A stretch of DNA of 64,000 bases from Bathynomus jamesi (lineage: Eukaryota > Arthropoda > Malacostraca > Isopoda > Cirolanidae), in contig JAJOZX010002714.1 of NCBI GenBank assembly GCA_023014485.1, positions 563,782 through 627,781 on the forward strand, given 5' to 3'. The notes beneath the pieces were generated by a model. It saw nothing but the letters and a program-made list of their open reading frames with translations. It ran no database searches and was not told where the DNA came from. Shown piece after piece: positions 28,820 through 40,128 of this stretch. The position numbers and the translations under genes were made by a program. Numbering within the stretch: position 1 is the stretch's first letter; every line of letters starts with the position of its first letter.

Positions 28820-28972
28820 AACAAGCACGTACAAACGAGCACAAAGAGCACTCAAGAGCACGAGCTTAGAACCCCTTGCGGGGATATATATACATATATA
28901 TATATATCCCCGCAAGGGGGTTCTAAGCTCGTGCTCTTGAGTGCTCTTTGTGCTCGTTTGTACGTGCTTGTT
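28820..28972. repeat. Perfect or near-perfect palindrome, about 153 bp
   Basis: The left arm (AACAAGCACGTACAAACGAG onwards) is repeated in reverse complement on the right with a short TA-rich centre (about 28884-28907). The arms are about 64 bp. This would extrude a long hairpin. Confidence 0.8.
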
Positions 28973-29176
28973 CCTGGAGGTTTCACGTGCGCCCTCCCGG
29001 CCCTAGCACCCAAGGATGATGGGGCTCAACCCTGCAGTCCTTGTCATCCTTGGTCTTTTTCCACTTCGACTGTCCCCTCCACCCTTTCTTTTTCCTCTGT
29101 CTTTCCTCTCACTTTTTCTTTGTTTTCCGCTGAGATATGCCCTTTAAATAGAGGCGAATCGGTTCTTCCTGAACTA

Positions 29177-29232
<56 letters not shown>

Positions 29233-29257
29233 TGCAGACTGCATATTATGCTCCAAA
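28973..29257 (+). other. Pyrimidine-rich stretch ending in poly(A) and (TA)n
   Basis: C/T-rich sequence followed by about 22 A residues (29169-29190) and (TA)n. This pattern fits the 3' end of a retrotransposed sequence, but no coding part is attached. A related-looking C/T-rich block lies at 58850-59030. Confidence 0.35.
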
Positions 29258-29259
29258 TA

Positions 29260-29992
29260 GACAGGAAATTCAGAGAAGCACGAAAGCGATCGATCTGGGG
29301 GTAATAATGACTGATGATGCCAAATTCGAAACAAAATCAGATAGCTATAAATAAAGCAAAAAGAGTCGCGGGACAGGTACTAAGAACGTTCAAAAGAAGG
29401 GACAGGACAGTAATGATTCTCCTGCTAAAAACACTGATTATACCAAAACTTGACTCCTGCTCAGTTTTGACGTCCCCATATAAAAGAAAGAAACTAATAA
29501 ACTAGAAGAGACGCACAGACATTTCACACCCAAGATTGATGGCTGCAAAAAACTCAACTACTGGGAAAGACTACGTAAACTAAATCTGTACTCCCTGGAA
29601 AGAAGAAGAAGAGAGTACACCATAATCTACATATGGAAAATGATCGAAAAACTGGTACCAAACCTAAAACTAAACCCAATTACCATTCAAATAACACTGG
29701 CAAATAGGAAAGGCAGAATGCATATTATTCCCAAATTAAAGGCCGACAAGGGACCTCCTCAACACTGAAGGAAAATAGCTTGGTTGTCAGGGGGCCAAGA
29801 CTTTTTAACCAGCTTCCAAAGGACCTCAGAAACATTACAAGGGTCAAAGTTGAAGTCTTCAAGAGAAGGCTAGATGCCTGGCTCAGGATGGTACCAAATG
29901 AGCGGGTGTACCTGGCTGTGTACGGTGGAGAGCGCAAGAAAGCAACTCGCTCCTCCACCGAGCCAGGCCTAGAGGCGGGGCCACCAGCTTGA
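29260..29992 (+). pseudogene. LINE ORF2 C-terminal fragment (family 2)
   Basis: Multi-frame remnant of a CR1/Jockey-like ORF2 tail. It includes YWERLRKLNLYSLERRREY near 29563-29620, then RGPRLFNQLPKDLRNIT and VFKRRLDAWL in 29780-29992. These correspond to the conserved region after the RT domain of many non-LTR elements. No RT catalytic motif is left. Confidence 0.7.
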
Positions 29993-30172
29993 CCTTTGTC
30001 AACGCACGGAACAGCAACAAGGTATATATATACATATACCTTATGAACCTTATGTTTCGTGCGTTGGTTTCTCTTCAGACGGAGGTGAAGCTGGTGGCCG
30101 CGCCTCTAGGTCTGGCTTGGTGGAGGAGCGAGTTGCTTTCTTGCGCTCCACTGTACATAGCCAGGCACGTCC
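29889..30172. repeat. Inverted duplication of the LINE 3' segment
   Basis: About 100 bp at 29889-29995 (TGGAGAGCGCAAGAAAGCAA) recurs in reverse complement at 30085-30172, around a TA-rich centre. Confidence 0.65.
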
Positions 30173-30185
30173 GGCTCATATATAT

Positions 30186-30329
30186 AGGAATCTGTGTAAC
30201 TAGGGATTTCATGAAATCTCTAAAGTGTTCAGGGATTTCATGTAAGGTTAAGTCGTGATATATCATTATTTTTAAGGAAAATATCACGACTTAGCCTTAC
30301 ATGAAATCCCTAGTTACACAGATTCCCTG
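30186..30329. repeat. Foldback element sharing the TCGTGATAT core, outer arm type 1
   Basis: Arms GGAATCTGTGTAACTAGGGA and complement. The inner part carries AAGTCGTGATAT and its inverse, the same core as the foldbacks at 38-40.5 kb but without the AACCAATCGTCAAGG section. Confidence 0.6.
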
Positions 30330-30340
30330 TTATATATATA

Positions 30341-31102
30341 CATGGTGGGCCGTAAGTTTCCATACATAGGAAAAATAAACATTTTGTTATGGACAACCAT
30401 TTTATTTATATAATATGCTCTACATGGTTGCCATTGTTTTGAAAAACACATTTCAATACGTGTTCCCCACTGTTGATGAACACGCATTAGCACAGTTGAC
30501 GTTATGCTTGTAATGGCGTTGGTGATACGTTCCTTTAGATGATTTATGTCTCGTATCTTTTCTGATACACCATGGCCTTCAAGTGCCCCCAAAGATAGAA
30601 ATCAAGGGGGGTGAGATCTGGGGATCTGGGAGGCCACTCCACAGGACCACGCCGACCAATCCAAGCATCCGGAAACTGCTGCTGCTGATCCAAATACCGA
30701 CGCACGTGAAGACCATAATGAGGTGGAGCTCCATCTTGCTGGAAGTAAACTGGGAAGTTACCTTCCTCGTTTAGCAGGGATGGGAAAATCTCTTCTGCAA
30801 CATGTTAAGATACCTTTCGGCATTAAGATTTCCACTGACAAAAATTGGTCCAATAATTCTGTCACCCCATATCCTGGCCCACACCATCACTTTACCGGCA
30901 CCTTGCATCTTCGTCGGACTCAGCCAGTTAGGGTTAGCATTACTCCAATAACGTATGTTTTGCCGATTAACCTCTCCATTGACGTAAAAATTTGCTTCAT
31001 CAGTAAACAAGATCTTACGTCAAACGCATATTCTTAGGGTATCTGAAACATAAAAACAAACGTTTAATTTTTCCTATGTATGGAAACTTACGGCCCACCC
31101 TG
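30341..31102 (-). mobile_element. Mariner-like element, family C copy 1, 5'-deleted
   Basis: Ends GTGGGCCGTAAGTTTCCATA and complement near 31102. 0.76 kb. Copy 2 (45581-46184) is opposite and shorter; the elements at 53571 and 62245 have related ends. Confidence 0.78.
30400..31010 (-). pseudogene. Mariner-like transposase C-terminal half, family C copy 1
   Basis: Reads [20 protein letters not shown] (first catalytic Asp region, 30771-31010). A frame change leads to the QQDGA/HYG segment, the WPPRSPDLTPLDFYLWGHLK region, and DINHLKERITNAI near the end. The N-terminal HTH half is absent. Confidence 0.72.
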
Positions 31103-32899
31103 TGTATATATATATATATATATATATATTAAGTCCTTGAACTTACGAAATGAAACTATAGCTAATCTTCAAATTCAGATAACATCGCAGGAAGACCATA
31201 AGGCATTTCGGCTATCATGCCAACAGTCTGTTACTCGCTCTCAGCTGTCTGTTTCTGGATAGACCCTAGCAAGGGGCGTGACGTGTCCTAATTCGTTGCA
31301 GGAATTCTCAAATGGTCTTTTGACATTTGAATGATGCATTTATGCCCGTTAATATTTATTTAATGCACGCGAGTAAGCGATAAATAAGGACAATTTGATT
31401 TAAAGATGTTACGCATTGATGATTTTGTCGTTGCGCGCGATACTGTTAATTGCGTTCCCTGGTTAGTGGTACTAATTGAAACGCGTTCAACTTCTCCCGT
31501 GTCCACAGGGGAAGAGAATAGTTTCGTTCGTGTTTATGTTTCTCTTTTTATCGTTATTACGTTTTTAATATTTACTTTAATTTTTACGCCATTTTGTCAT
31601 TTCGTTACGCTTTTGATTTAATTCTGATCGTATGTTTACGACAAAAAGTATCTTGAAAGTGAGAATGTGACGATAGTTTTTTATTTCTCTCGTCATCTAG
31701 CGCCGCGTTTTCTTTTTTCTTTCCCCCCCCTCTTTCCCCACCGTCCTCCCTCCACACGTCTCCCTACCCCATCCCTGTATTACCTCCTATACCGCCTCGA
31801 CTGTACCCACATGTACGAGTTTAGGAGCAGTTGTCTCCCAAATATTCCGCAATTGTTGTTTATTTTTATCGATTTTCGGCTGATTTTTTTTTTAATCGAT
31901 TCGGTGTATGAATCTTGAGTGACCCGTGAATGTTAACTGTGTCCCTTCGCTGTGAAATTAAGGTCATATATTTCAGTGTGGAAGTAATCTCGTCTTTAAA
32001 TAAAAAGTGTTACGATCTATCCTCGTCGGCTGACCTCCTAATAGAAGGCAAATAGTTTTGAGAGCTTCCCGTGAGAAATCAACCCGCCTCTGTGGGAATT
32101 TCGCTATTTGCCTTAATTGCTCGAGTATTTACTTTGGTTTTTGTACTTCCCGAGTAGCATCGTAAGGTAAGGGGAGAACCTATTTTAAATTGAGACTTTT
32201 GTACGCCTTAGTTAATAGTTTAAAATTGAATTGTTAATTTGGAATGGCAACTAAGCAGCAACCGCGAGAGGGCAGCTCGTACTATATCCCATTCAACAAC
32301 GCTTGACGGTTTTTCGATTGGAGCCTGGGAAAAACGTTGGAGGCGTGGGAACGTCTTTATATTTATACTTAAAATGTGGACATTAGACGCGCTTGGTAGC
32401 TTTACTCGAACGAGATAATTGAGAAATAGGCTCGTTCTTACGCTCGCATTAGAGGATAATGAGTTTGAAAGAGCGATAAATTTATTAATAATAGTTTTTA
32501 TCTGAACGACGTAAACATCAACGGAAGAGAGAGAGAGTTGCCAGAAGTCGCTATTTAAATTTAGTTTTCAGGAATGTTCATAGCACGGAATTAATTTATA
32601 TTTTTTTTAGGGAACTTTGTTTATGAAATGCATTTAAGACGTAATGTGAAATTAAATATTATAACTTAAGTTTTTATAGCTTCAATCTTCTTAAATTCAA
32701 AGGTCGTTAGAAAAGTAATTTATTTTATATTTGGGTTTGAACAGAGCATTTTTTATGTGGTTGATTTATACATGCAAAATAAATAATAATAATAATCTTT
32801 GTGTGGTCATTGTTTAGGGTGTTAATTGTACCAGTGCACTTATTTATAAGTAGTTAATCGTTTTCGTGTAATCAAACACACACAACACACACACACACA

Positions 32900-32941
<42 letters not shown>

Positions 32942-33420
32942 GTTAATATAAATTAAGTTAAAGGCAGAACAAAAGTTTCACTGCTTTTGACAAAACAAAG
33001 CTCTGCCCATACAATCATTCACTGTACCAGTAGCTCGCAGCATCATTGCAAATATACAGGGGGGTCATCTTACTAACGCAGTTTTCGTACGTGGTTCATC
33101 AGCACTGGAAGCAATAATGCATCATTATCATAATTCAATGGGCGGTCAGGTTTACGTTAGTTTGAACTGCAGACACTTCTCGCTTTATAGGTCCAGGTGC
33201 AGAGAGACACCACAAGGTTGTTTCCTCAAAGTCCCAAAGGCAACACAAATACACCCGTTCCAATCACGTACATTAGTATCGCCATGTCTTTAGTTTATAT
33301 TTGTGGAATATTAACATAAGTTTGTCGGTAAGTATTATAAGTTTTTCGTGTAAAAATTTCTAGCTTAAATGCATTTAGAAACAAAATGCTAATTTAACCA
33401 ACCCAACCAAATTCAAGTTC
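31103..33420. other. TE-poor stretch with (CA)n, no gene recognised
   Basis: About 2.3 kb, the longest stretch without a recognisable transposon. Open frames are short and I see no conserved motif. A (CA)n microsatellite occupies 32877-32939. It could be host intergenic or intronic DNA. Confidence 0.5.
32877..32939. repeat. (CA)n microsatellite
   Basis: CA repeats with two small interruptions. A shorter run lies at 33421-33446. Confidence 0.9.
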
Positions 33421-33457
33421 ACACACACACACACACACACCCACACACCAGAAGTGT

Positions 33458-33655
33458 GTTTGTGTTAGATCAGCGACGTTGGGTCTGTTCAGTTTAGTTG
33501 GATGGGTGACCGTCCTCCGCATTCAGATAATATAGTGACCTCATGGTTCGAATCCAAAACGCAAACTGTTGTCCCCTCTGTCACTCCATCGCATAACTTT
33601 TGTTGTCACGACGGAGGTTAAACAGCCTCAGACATTAATATTAATATTATTTATT
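33458..33655 (+). repeat. 5S rRNA-derived SINE, copy 1
   Basis: The 5' part (about 33468-33520) reads GATCAGCGACGTTGGGTCTG and then TAGTTGGATGGGTGACCG, which resembles the 3' half of 5S rRNA with its internal control region. A non-5S body follows (TGGTTCGAATCCAAAACG to GACGGAGGTTAA) and then an ATT-rich tail. A relative on the minus strand at about 40795-40963 shares both the 5S part and the body. Confidence 0.65.
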
Positions 33656-33781
33656 ATTATTAGTAGTAGTAGTAGTAGTAGTAGTAGGAGGAGTAGTAGT
33701 GCTTTTGTACAAAATCATATACTGTACTTTTCAAACCTGCATCAAAATGCAATTTTATCCTTATTTGATTGTTTTTAATGC

Positions 33782-33783
<2 letters not shown>

Positions 33784-33845
<62 letters not shown>
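33784..33845. repeat. (TA)n tract at LINE 5' truncation point
   Basis: About 31 TA units immediately upstream of the LINE. A TAG trinucleotide run is at 33659-33697. Confidence 0.9.
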
Positions 33846-33847
<2 letters not shown>

Positions 33848-33905
33848 GCAAGGGGAACCCTAAGGAGTTCAGTTATGTTAATAGTAGAATAGTTAATAGT
33901 AGCGG

Positions 33906-34620
33906 ACATCGCTAATGTGCTTAATGAGTACTTTGCGGGAGTGTTCATCAGGGAGGACACCCGCGTCATCGCCGAGCCAGGCGTCAGGCACGAAGGTGCT
34001 GGCCTGGATAGTGTTCGATGTACCGCGACAGTCGTTGCCGATAGAATAGACAAACTGAGCGCGTTTAAGGCTCCTGGGCCAGACCAGTTTCTCCCCAGAG
34101 TGTTGCGGGAGGTGCGCGACCAGGTGGCTCCCCACCTGGCTACAGTCTTCAACAAATCGTTGGAGACGGGCCAGGTGACTGGAGGGAAGCCAACGTAACC
34201 CCTATCTTTTAGAAAGGGGATCACGAAAGTCCAGGGAACTATCGTCCCATTAGTCTCACTTCAGTTGTAGGTAAATTATTAGAGGGGACAATAGCGGATA
34301 GGATCGTTGACCATTTGGATTCCTACAAGTGCTTGGGGACTCCCAACATGGGTTTAGACGGCATAGGTCGTGTCTCACCAACTTGCTCGAGTTTTTCCAC
34401 GTCATGTTGGGTGAGTATGATAAGAGTAGGCGATTGATATACTTTATCTCGACTTTCAGAAAGCCTTTGATAAGGTACCTCACCGCTGGCTAATGGCGAA
34501 AGTGCGCGTGCTGGGTATCGGTGGGGAACTAGGTAGGTGGATTGAAAACTGGCTGAAGAATAGGCGGCAGAGGGTTGTAATTAAAGGGGTTCGGGTTGGG
34601 CCTCGGTCACTAGTGGGGCT
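33906..34620 (+). pseudogene. LINE RT domain, N-terminal part, frameshifted
   Basis: Readable pieces: VLNEYFAGVF and DKLSAFKAPGPDQFLPRVLR (33917-34198), then GNYRPISLTSVVGKLLE near 34230. These are conserved RT blocks before the catalytic core. Single-base indels and stops between 34190 and 34620 break the frame. Confidence 0.75.
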
Positions 34621-34635
34621 CCTCAGGGTTCCGTT

Positions 34636-35502
34636 TTGGGGCCACTGTTGTTTATCATTTACATAAATGATATCGACGGTGGCATCGTCAGTCGGATCGC
34701 CAAATTCGCTGATGACATGAAGCTTAGGGCCAATGTTGGGACGCCCGAAGCGATCGAGCAACTGCGTGCGGACCTAGGTAGGATAGGAGAGTGGTCCGAA
34801 AAATGGCAAATGCCGTTTAACTTGGGTAAATGCGAGGTGTTGCACATTGGCTACGCCAATCCCGAGTCGGACTACTCGATGTTGGGGAGTAATATCGAGG
34901 CGACTGATTTGGGAAAGGACTTGGGTTTGCTAATTAGCAGCGACCTTAAGTTTACGAAACAGTGCGTACAGGTGGAAAAGAAAGCCCAGAAGCTATTGGG
35001 TTATATCAGGAGGCAATTTCAGTTTCGGAACAAGGAGATTGTGCTCTCTCTGTACAATTCCCTGGTTCGGCCGCACCTGGAGTATGCAGTGCAGTTCTGG
35101 TCGCTCACCCTCAGGAAAGATATTGAGAGGCTGGAGCGAGTGCAGGCGAGGGCCACAAAGTTAATCCCTTCCGTTAGGCATATGGGCTACAATCGACGCT
35201 TACGCGCCCTGAACTTGTTTTCGCTGAAAACTCGGAGGCTGCGCGGTCAACTGATCAAGGTTTTCAAGCTCTTACGCGGGTTCAACGATGTCGATTTTAG
35301 AAGCATGTTTAGTTTAAATGATAACCCAACTCGCAACAATGGTTTGAAGTTGGATTTGAAACGGTTTAGAACTAGTGTGTGTGGGAATTACTTTACGTAT
35401 AAGATCTGTGACACGTGGAACAGGTTACCTTCAGAAGTTGTGAACAGTTCCTCTGTGGATCACTTCAAGAAAAGGTTAGACCAAATCTTGCACACTATTT
35501 GA
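34636..35502 (+). CDS. LINE reverse transcriptase, C-terminal ORF
   Basis: 288 residues in one open frame. It starts just after the GAPQGSVLGP block and contains IYINDIDGG, the catalytic FADD (KFADDMKLRA), and FNLGKCEVLHIGYANP. The thumb/C-terminal region reads YNSLVRPHLEYAVQFWS, VQARATKLIPSVRHMGYNRR and SSSVDHFKKRLDQIL. In an intact element the RT copies element RNA at the nicked target. The ATG at 34636 is internal to the ancestral protein, so this is not a separate gene. Jockey/CR1-like by motif; clade not resolved. Confidence 0.8.
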   Translation: MGPLLFIIYINDIDGGIVSRIAKFADDMKLRANVGTPEAIEQLRADLGRIGEWSEKWQMPFNLGKCEVLHIGYANPESDYSMLGSNIEATDLGKDLGLLISSDLKFTKQCVQVEKKAQKLLGYIRRQFQFRNKEIVLSLYNSLVRPHLEYAVQFWSLTLRKDIERLERVQARATKLIPSVRHMGYNRRLRALNLFSLKTRRLRGQLIKVFKLLRGFNDVDFRSMFSLNDNPTRNNGLKLDLKRFRTSVCGNYFTYKICDTWNRLPSEVVNSSSVDHFKKRLDQILHTI

Positions 35503-35640
35503 GTGTGTAGAAAATTTTCCCTGGCACCCGTTGCCATTGGTACTTCCTCGGTATGGGCTGCAAGGCCTTTTGAGGTACTTCTTTTCCTTGTAACCCCCCT
35601 CTCTCTCTCTCATAATATATATATATTATAATTGAAAATT

Positions 35641-36236
35641 AAATATTCCTATGATTCCGGACTTTTGAGACACCCTGTATAATAAATTTAGGAATTGTGC
35701 TAAATTTTACACGACCAAGTTGAAATGGAAATTATGGATTATCCGGGTCACGTAAAGGATTTTTAAGATATCGACATTGAGTACCAATCCGCAAGTTATA
35801 TTCACTTTTATGAGTTATCGGCGAACAAGCCTCTTCAGCCAATCGTACGGTATTTTTAAATGGAATGTTGTAACTCTCCAATCCGATACGAGCAGCAGAT
35901 AACCCCCTATGATGCTGCGAGGTCGACATGAATTTAATGAAACTTATTGAAAGCCACTTAAACTGTATATGTCGTATTTGTTTTGCAATTATTTTTGTTT
36001 TAAATAGATGTCGTCGTATCGTAGATTTGAGCTGTAACCTGAATTTACTTTAAGATTCGTATGTAATTGTTTTATATACATACTCTCGCTGTACAGACCT
36101 TTTAAAGGCTTTATTACAATTATTGTACTTTAAATCAAATCTGTATAAATGTACTCATTTACTCGTACAACTGTAATCGTAATTGTAGTCGTAACTGATA
36201 TTTTTGAATTTGATGTAATATAATCGTAATTGAGGC
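35641..36236. other. Spacer with an unpaired mariner-like end
   Basis: GACTTTTGAGACACCCTGTA (35663-35681) resembles a mariner-type right end without a partner. Otherwise unassigned AT-rich DNA. Confidence 0.4.
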
Positions 36237-36238
36237 GT

Positions 36239-36655
36239 TGCGAATACTAGCGACGAACTCGACATGTGTGCGCGAAAATCCGTTTTCTATACCATCATAT
36301 TCTCGAGGATGTACTCTTTTAAATGGATGATGATACATGATGCAAGTTCATTCATCACTTGTCCTTGCAAAATTCAGTTGTTCTTTTAAAGGGGAGAAAA
36401 CACCACCGTGCGTGCGTTCAGGGCAGATTGTGGGAGAATTCCGCGGATACTAGTGACGAACTCAACGTGTCTTGCGGAGCGCAGTCTAGTTATTATTATC
36501 ATTACAATAATTTACATCCATTTTTGATCAAAGTGCTACAAACCCCATCAAAATCTATCAATTTTTCGCAAAGTTATGATGATTTCTAATTTGCAAAACT
36601 CTCGAGTACATTTACTTAAAGCATAGTTTTACCGAGTTCGTCATTGGTATTCGCG
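36239..36655. repeat. Putative MITE with GACGAACTCG-containing ends
   Basis: GCGAATACTAGCGACGAACT at the left edge, a diverged direct copy near 36450 (GCGGATACTAGTGACGAACT) and an inverted copy at the right edge (GAGTTCGTCATTGGTATTCG). Direct plus inverted copies suggest a 0.4 kb element or a nested pair. No target duplication found. Confidence 0.45.
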
Positions 36656-37383
36656 GCACTTCGGTTGAACGAAACGTAACTGCATCAATTATCACTTAAA
36701 TTTGTTCAGTTACTTACGTTATAAGATTCTCTAATGACCTTTCTCAGCGTCTGTGAAGAGATTCAGTATCGCTAGGCCAGTTTTTCAGCCACGTAGATGT
36801 TACCTCGCTCAGTGAATATTGGCAAATTTCCGTGATATTATAAATGAATTTATAATTGTAACCAATTCTCCGAATAACATTGTAACTTGCGAGTGGTTTG
36901 TATTTTTTATTTTTTACCACGGAATGTAAATGTAATTGAACTGTTAAAATATTATTATTATTAATTGATAATAATTATATATTTGCGAAAGTGATCTACA
37001 GTCTGCGTATGTTTCAGAAAAAGCGTCTGTAACATTTGTATCATTTATAAGCCTATAAATTAGTTAATTTGGTATAGAATATTGTGAAGAAAAAGTATTT
37101 TGGATATAACTCGCGCTTATGTACGTGTGAAAATTCAATGTAAATTTCATCAAAAGACAGACGGGTCGATCTATAGCGTTTGCGGTACCATGACTTCATG
37201 AACACTCGTGCCCAGTAAGACGAACTCGTAATCACGCGTGATTTCAGGCAATACATTTAGTTAAAAATTACGATGTTTGATTAATGATTTAAAAAACTTT
37301 TCTAATAATTAATTTATGCGTGGCCGCCAGGGGGGTGTTTGGTTCAGTCTTCGATGCACCCGTTAGTTTTATAGACTTTAGTT
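36656..37383. other. Unassigned AT-rich stretch
   Basis: No coding, RNA or repeat signal that I can support. Confidence 0.5.
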
Positions 37384-37627
37384 CAGTGTTACCAACCGCG
37401 GTATCGCCAAAATTCACGACCGGGACAAAAATAAGTAGTTGGAGATTCCTAAATTATTGAAAATATAGGCATTTTAAATGAAACCAAATATTCGCAATAT
37501 ATTTTGTCGGTACCGAAACTTAACGTTGAACAGCGTGGAAGACAAAAATCCTCCGGGATGCCGCCAAAGAAGAACGGATGGCATTGGGGTGCCTCGAGCC
37601 AAAAATGATTGGGAACCGCTGCGCTGG
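37384..37627. mobile_element. Possible degraded hAT MITE
   Basis: The left end CAGTGTTACCAACCGC and the right end GGGAACCGCTG resemble diverged hAT termini (CAGNGGTTCCCAACC type). A target duplication is not clear (CTTTAGTT versus GTTTAGCT). Confidence 0.3.
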
Positions 37628-37959
37628 TTTAGCTTATTTAGAGAATGTACGAGTCGTTTGAAAAAAAGAAATTAAAAGTGCTAAACGGCTAAATGATATT
37701 CGATGTTACCGCATTCATTCTAGTTATTATACCATATTTGTTAGCCATGCACGTTTCAATTGATCATAATTATATTAACTCGAAACCCGTTTATCCCCTG
37801 ATGTAATTCGTTCGACTTTGTGACGCCTAAATATTCTGCGTGCGGTTAGGCCAAGGTTGGGATGGGCGCGCGCACACTGACCTCAAAATTTTTAATTTTT
37901 TTTTTAATTCACATCCGAAGCTTTATTATTTTTGTAATACTTTCCTCGACAATAAAATT

Positions 37960-38168
37960 GGAGCTATTGAAGAATAGGGACCCCAGCATTTCTTTAGTTA
38001 GCTTTACAAGGCTAACTAACGAAAATATCATGACCTAACCTAACCAATCGTCAAGGGCGTACAGTTAACCTAACGATTGGTTAGGTTAGGTCAGGTCGTG
38101 ATATTTTCGTTAGTTAGCCTTATAAGCCTAACTAAAGAAGGCTGGGGTCCCTATTCTTCAATAGCTCC
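37960..38168. repeat. Foldback element with TCGTGATAT core, outer arm type 2
   Basis: Outer arms GGAGCTATTGAAGAATAGGG and complement. The inner arms include TTAGTTAG and CGAAAATATCATGACC, and the centre has AACCAATCGTCAAGGGCG. Nearly the whole 209 bp can fold back. Confidence 0.75.
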
Positions 38169-38284
38169 ATGAAATTATTAAATAAATTATAATTTTTTTT
38201 GTATATTTAAATAAATACCAATGCTGTGATTATTCATGGGCTAAACAGGCCTCTTATATATGGGCCCATATACAGTATATACTG

Positions 38285-38440
38285 TAGAACTCCTTTGAAT
38301 TGAATTGAATAACCTTTATCAATTAATAATAAAATAAATACAGTACTTTTACAATTTACAATGACATAAATAATTGCGAAGCTGGACTATTTATTTTATT
38401 AATTTGGCCATTAAGCTTTAGGCTTTACTGGGAACGTAAA
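38285..38440 (-). repeat. LINE 3' end fragment (family 4)
   Basis: About 120 bp match 59422-59540 (TTACAATTTACAATGACAT and GGCCATTAAGCTTTAGGC). On the minus strand it ends in ATTCA repeats, as at a LINE 3' tail. No coding part. Confidence 0.6.
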
Positions 38441-39391
38441 TACTAATGATGGAAGTGGGCCAACTTGGACTGGGCTTCAAAAGAGGTGGTCCGGGCATTT
38501 TAGCTAAACCACCTTTTTGCTTTAATATGTAATATGGGTAAGTTTCGAATAAAGCGTTTTTTTGGCAGAGCTTGACTTAACTCTGTAAAATAAGCACATT
38601 TGAATTTTGGACCAGTCCATGGTCCGGACCGCTCAAGCGACTTCAGGTTACATCACATAAATTACAGTAATACAGTATATATGGGCAACGGGGCTTCGTC
38701 AATTGATGTTGAAGGTTAAAATGTTAAAAATTAAAATTAATTTTAGAGGCAGTTCAGTGTTAATGTTCTTCACTCTTTTAGTTTTTTTTTTCGGGGTGGT
38801 TTTTTTTTTTTTTGGTAGGATGGAGGGGCAAAGGGCGAACGCCCGCAGAAATGCCCCTTCCCCCACCATCATAATATAAGTATAAACATGCTCTAAACTT
38901 ACTCTCTTTAGCCTTCTACGTATAATGATCTCGCGTACAGGTTTTTAGTGATTGGTTGATTTTGTGATTAAAAATTGGTAGAGAAATTAACCCTTCAGAT
39001 TAGGCGAGTCTTGTTGCATATTGACTGCCTATGTTAAATTAAAAGTTGAGGTTAATATTTTCCCAGCGAAGAGAGTGTGCGCGCGTGGAGAGGAGGGTGC
39101 CATGATGACCTGGACTTCTCTACCCCTCCCAGCCTCATGAATTCATTAAGGGAAGGTCATCCCTCACTTATAGATAAATTAGTGTTTCCTCAAGCGCATA
39201 CACGAGGAAATATTCCAGATGGTTTCGGCCCCTCTTCCTTGCCCTCGAAGTGACCACTTTTCAACCACCGATATGCTTCACCGAGTAGAGCCGAGGAATG
39301 ATAGGATAGTTTACAACGCTGTAACTAACGCAAGCGCGATTCAGACTATTAAAAGTTGGACGAAACTTAAAAAAAAATGAAGTTAGTGTTT
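38441..39391. other. Unassigned stretch
   Basis: No gene seen. A T-run region (38778-38815) and an inverted GGGGCA.../...TGCCCC segment lie near 38820-38865. Confidence 0.45.
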
Positions 39392-39590
39392 GGATCACCT
39401 GAAGATCAGGGCCGCCATGCATTCTTGTTTTTTGCTTTTACAGTACCAAATATAATAAATTAAATTGAATGCCCAGTTAGGTCAACTGTACGCCCTTGAC
39501 GATTGGTTAGGTTAAGTCGTGATATTTTCGTTAGTTTTAACGAAAATATCATTTGGTAATTGAGGCTGGGGCCTGATCTTGAAGTGATCC
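39392..39590. repeat. Foldback element with TCGTGATAT core, outer arm type 3
   Basis: Outer ends GGATCACCTGAAGATCAGGG and the imperfect complement CCTGATCTTGAAGTGATCC. The inside holds GCCCAGTTAGGTCAACTGTA, GCCCTTGACGATTGGTTAGG and AAGTCGTGATATTTTCG, then its partial inverse. Confidence 0.65.
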
Positions 39591-39825
39591 TAGTTTTTTA
39601 AGCATTTTCATTTCTTGGACAAATAAAAGATTGAAAAATAGAAATAGTTTAAAGGCGTTTATATACCCTCTTTGCATACCCACAAAAGAGAAAAATTATT
39701 TACATTTACGAGATCGATACGTCAAATTTTTAAACCCTTTTCTTTCTTAGGATAGGTTATATTGAGGTTAAGCTAAATATGATTATAGCCCGGTTAGTTA
39801 GTTAGTTTAAGATTAAAATATTCGG

Positions 39826-39912
39826 ATCACTTTGACATATTGCTTCCCAGGAACCTCTCTTTAACATATTTCTTCCCAGTGTTAATCACTTTAACATATT
39901 GCTTCCCAATAT
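39826..39912. repeat. CATATTGCTTCCCAG repeat cluster 1
   Basis: Three copies of a CATATTNCTTCCCA motif (39836, 39868, 39895). The same motif forms the 30 bp tandem array at 40628-40770. Confidence 0.6.
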
Positions 39913-40128
39913 TTAGGATAAGGAGTACGATAAAAAATGTTCGCTTTAATAAAGTAAAGGCATAAAAGTAAATCATAACATGTTAAAATATTAGATTGAA
40001 AGTAAATTTATTAGAATTGTCGCGCAAAATTGTCACACAAAGTAAAAAATGGATTTCGGAAGAATCGGTCACGCCACATCATTTGCCACAAGTACGAGTT
40101 GTCGCTCCTTTTTGCATCCTTTCATTTT

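Larger units (their letters stand above)
33846..35640 (+). mobile_element. 5'-truncated non-LTR retrotransposon (LINE, family 3)
   Basis: Begins inside RT-domain coding sequence right after (TA)n, continues through the RT tail, and has a 3' UTR of about 120 bp ending in CT and TA repeats. The first part is frameshifted, and the last 867 bp form an open frame. Truncation at the 5' end is the normal outcome of incomplete target-primed reverse transcription. Confidence 0.8.

Noticed and set aside
28973..29190. Processed pseudogene of a host mRNA
   Set aside because: A poly(A) run is present but no conserved coding sequence could be read upstream.
31406..31918. Short plus-strand ORFs as host genes
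   Set aside because: 71 and 83 residues, low complexity (Phe/Leu/Ser-rich), no start context or domain; not supportable.
33468..33520. Genuine 5S rRNA gene
   Set aside because: Only the 3' half is recognisable, it is diverged, and it is fused to a repeated non-5S body.
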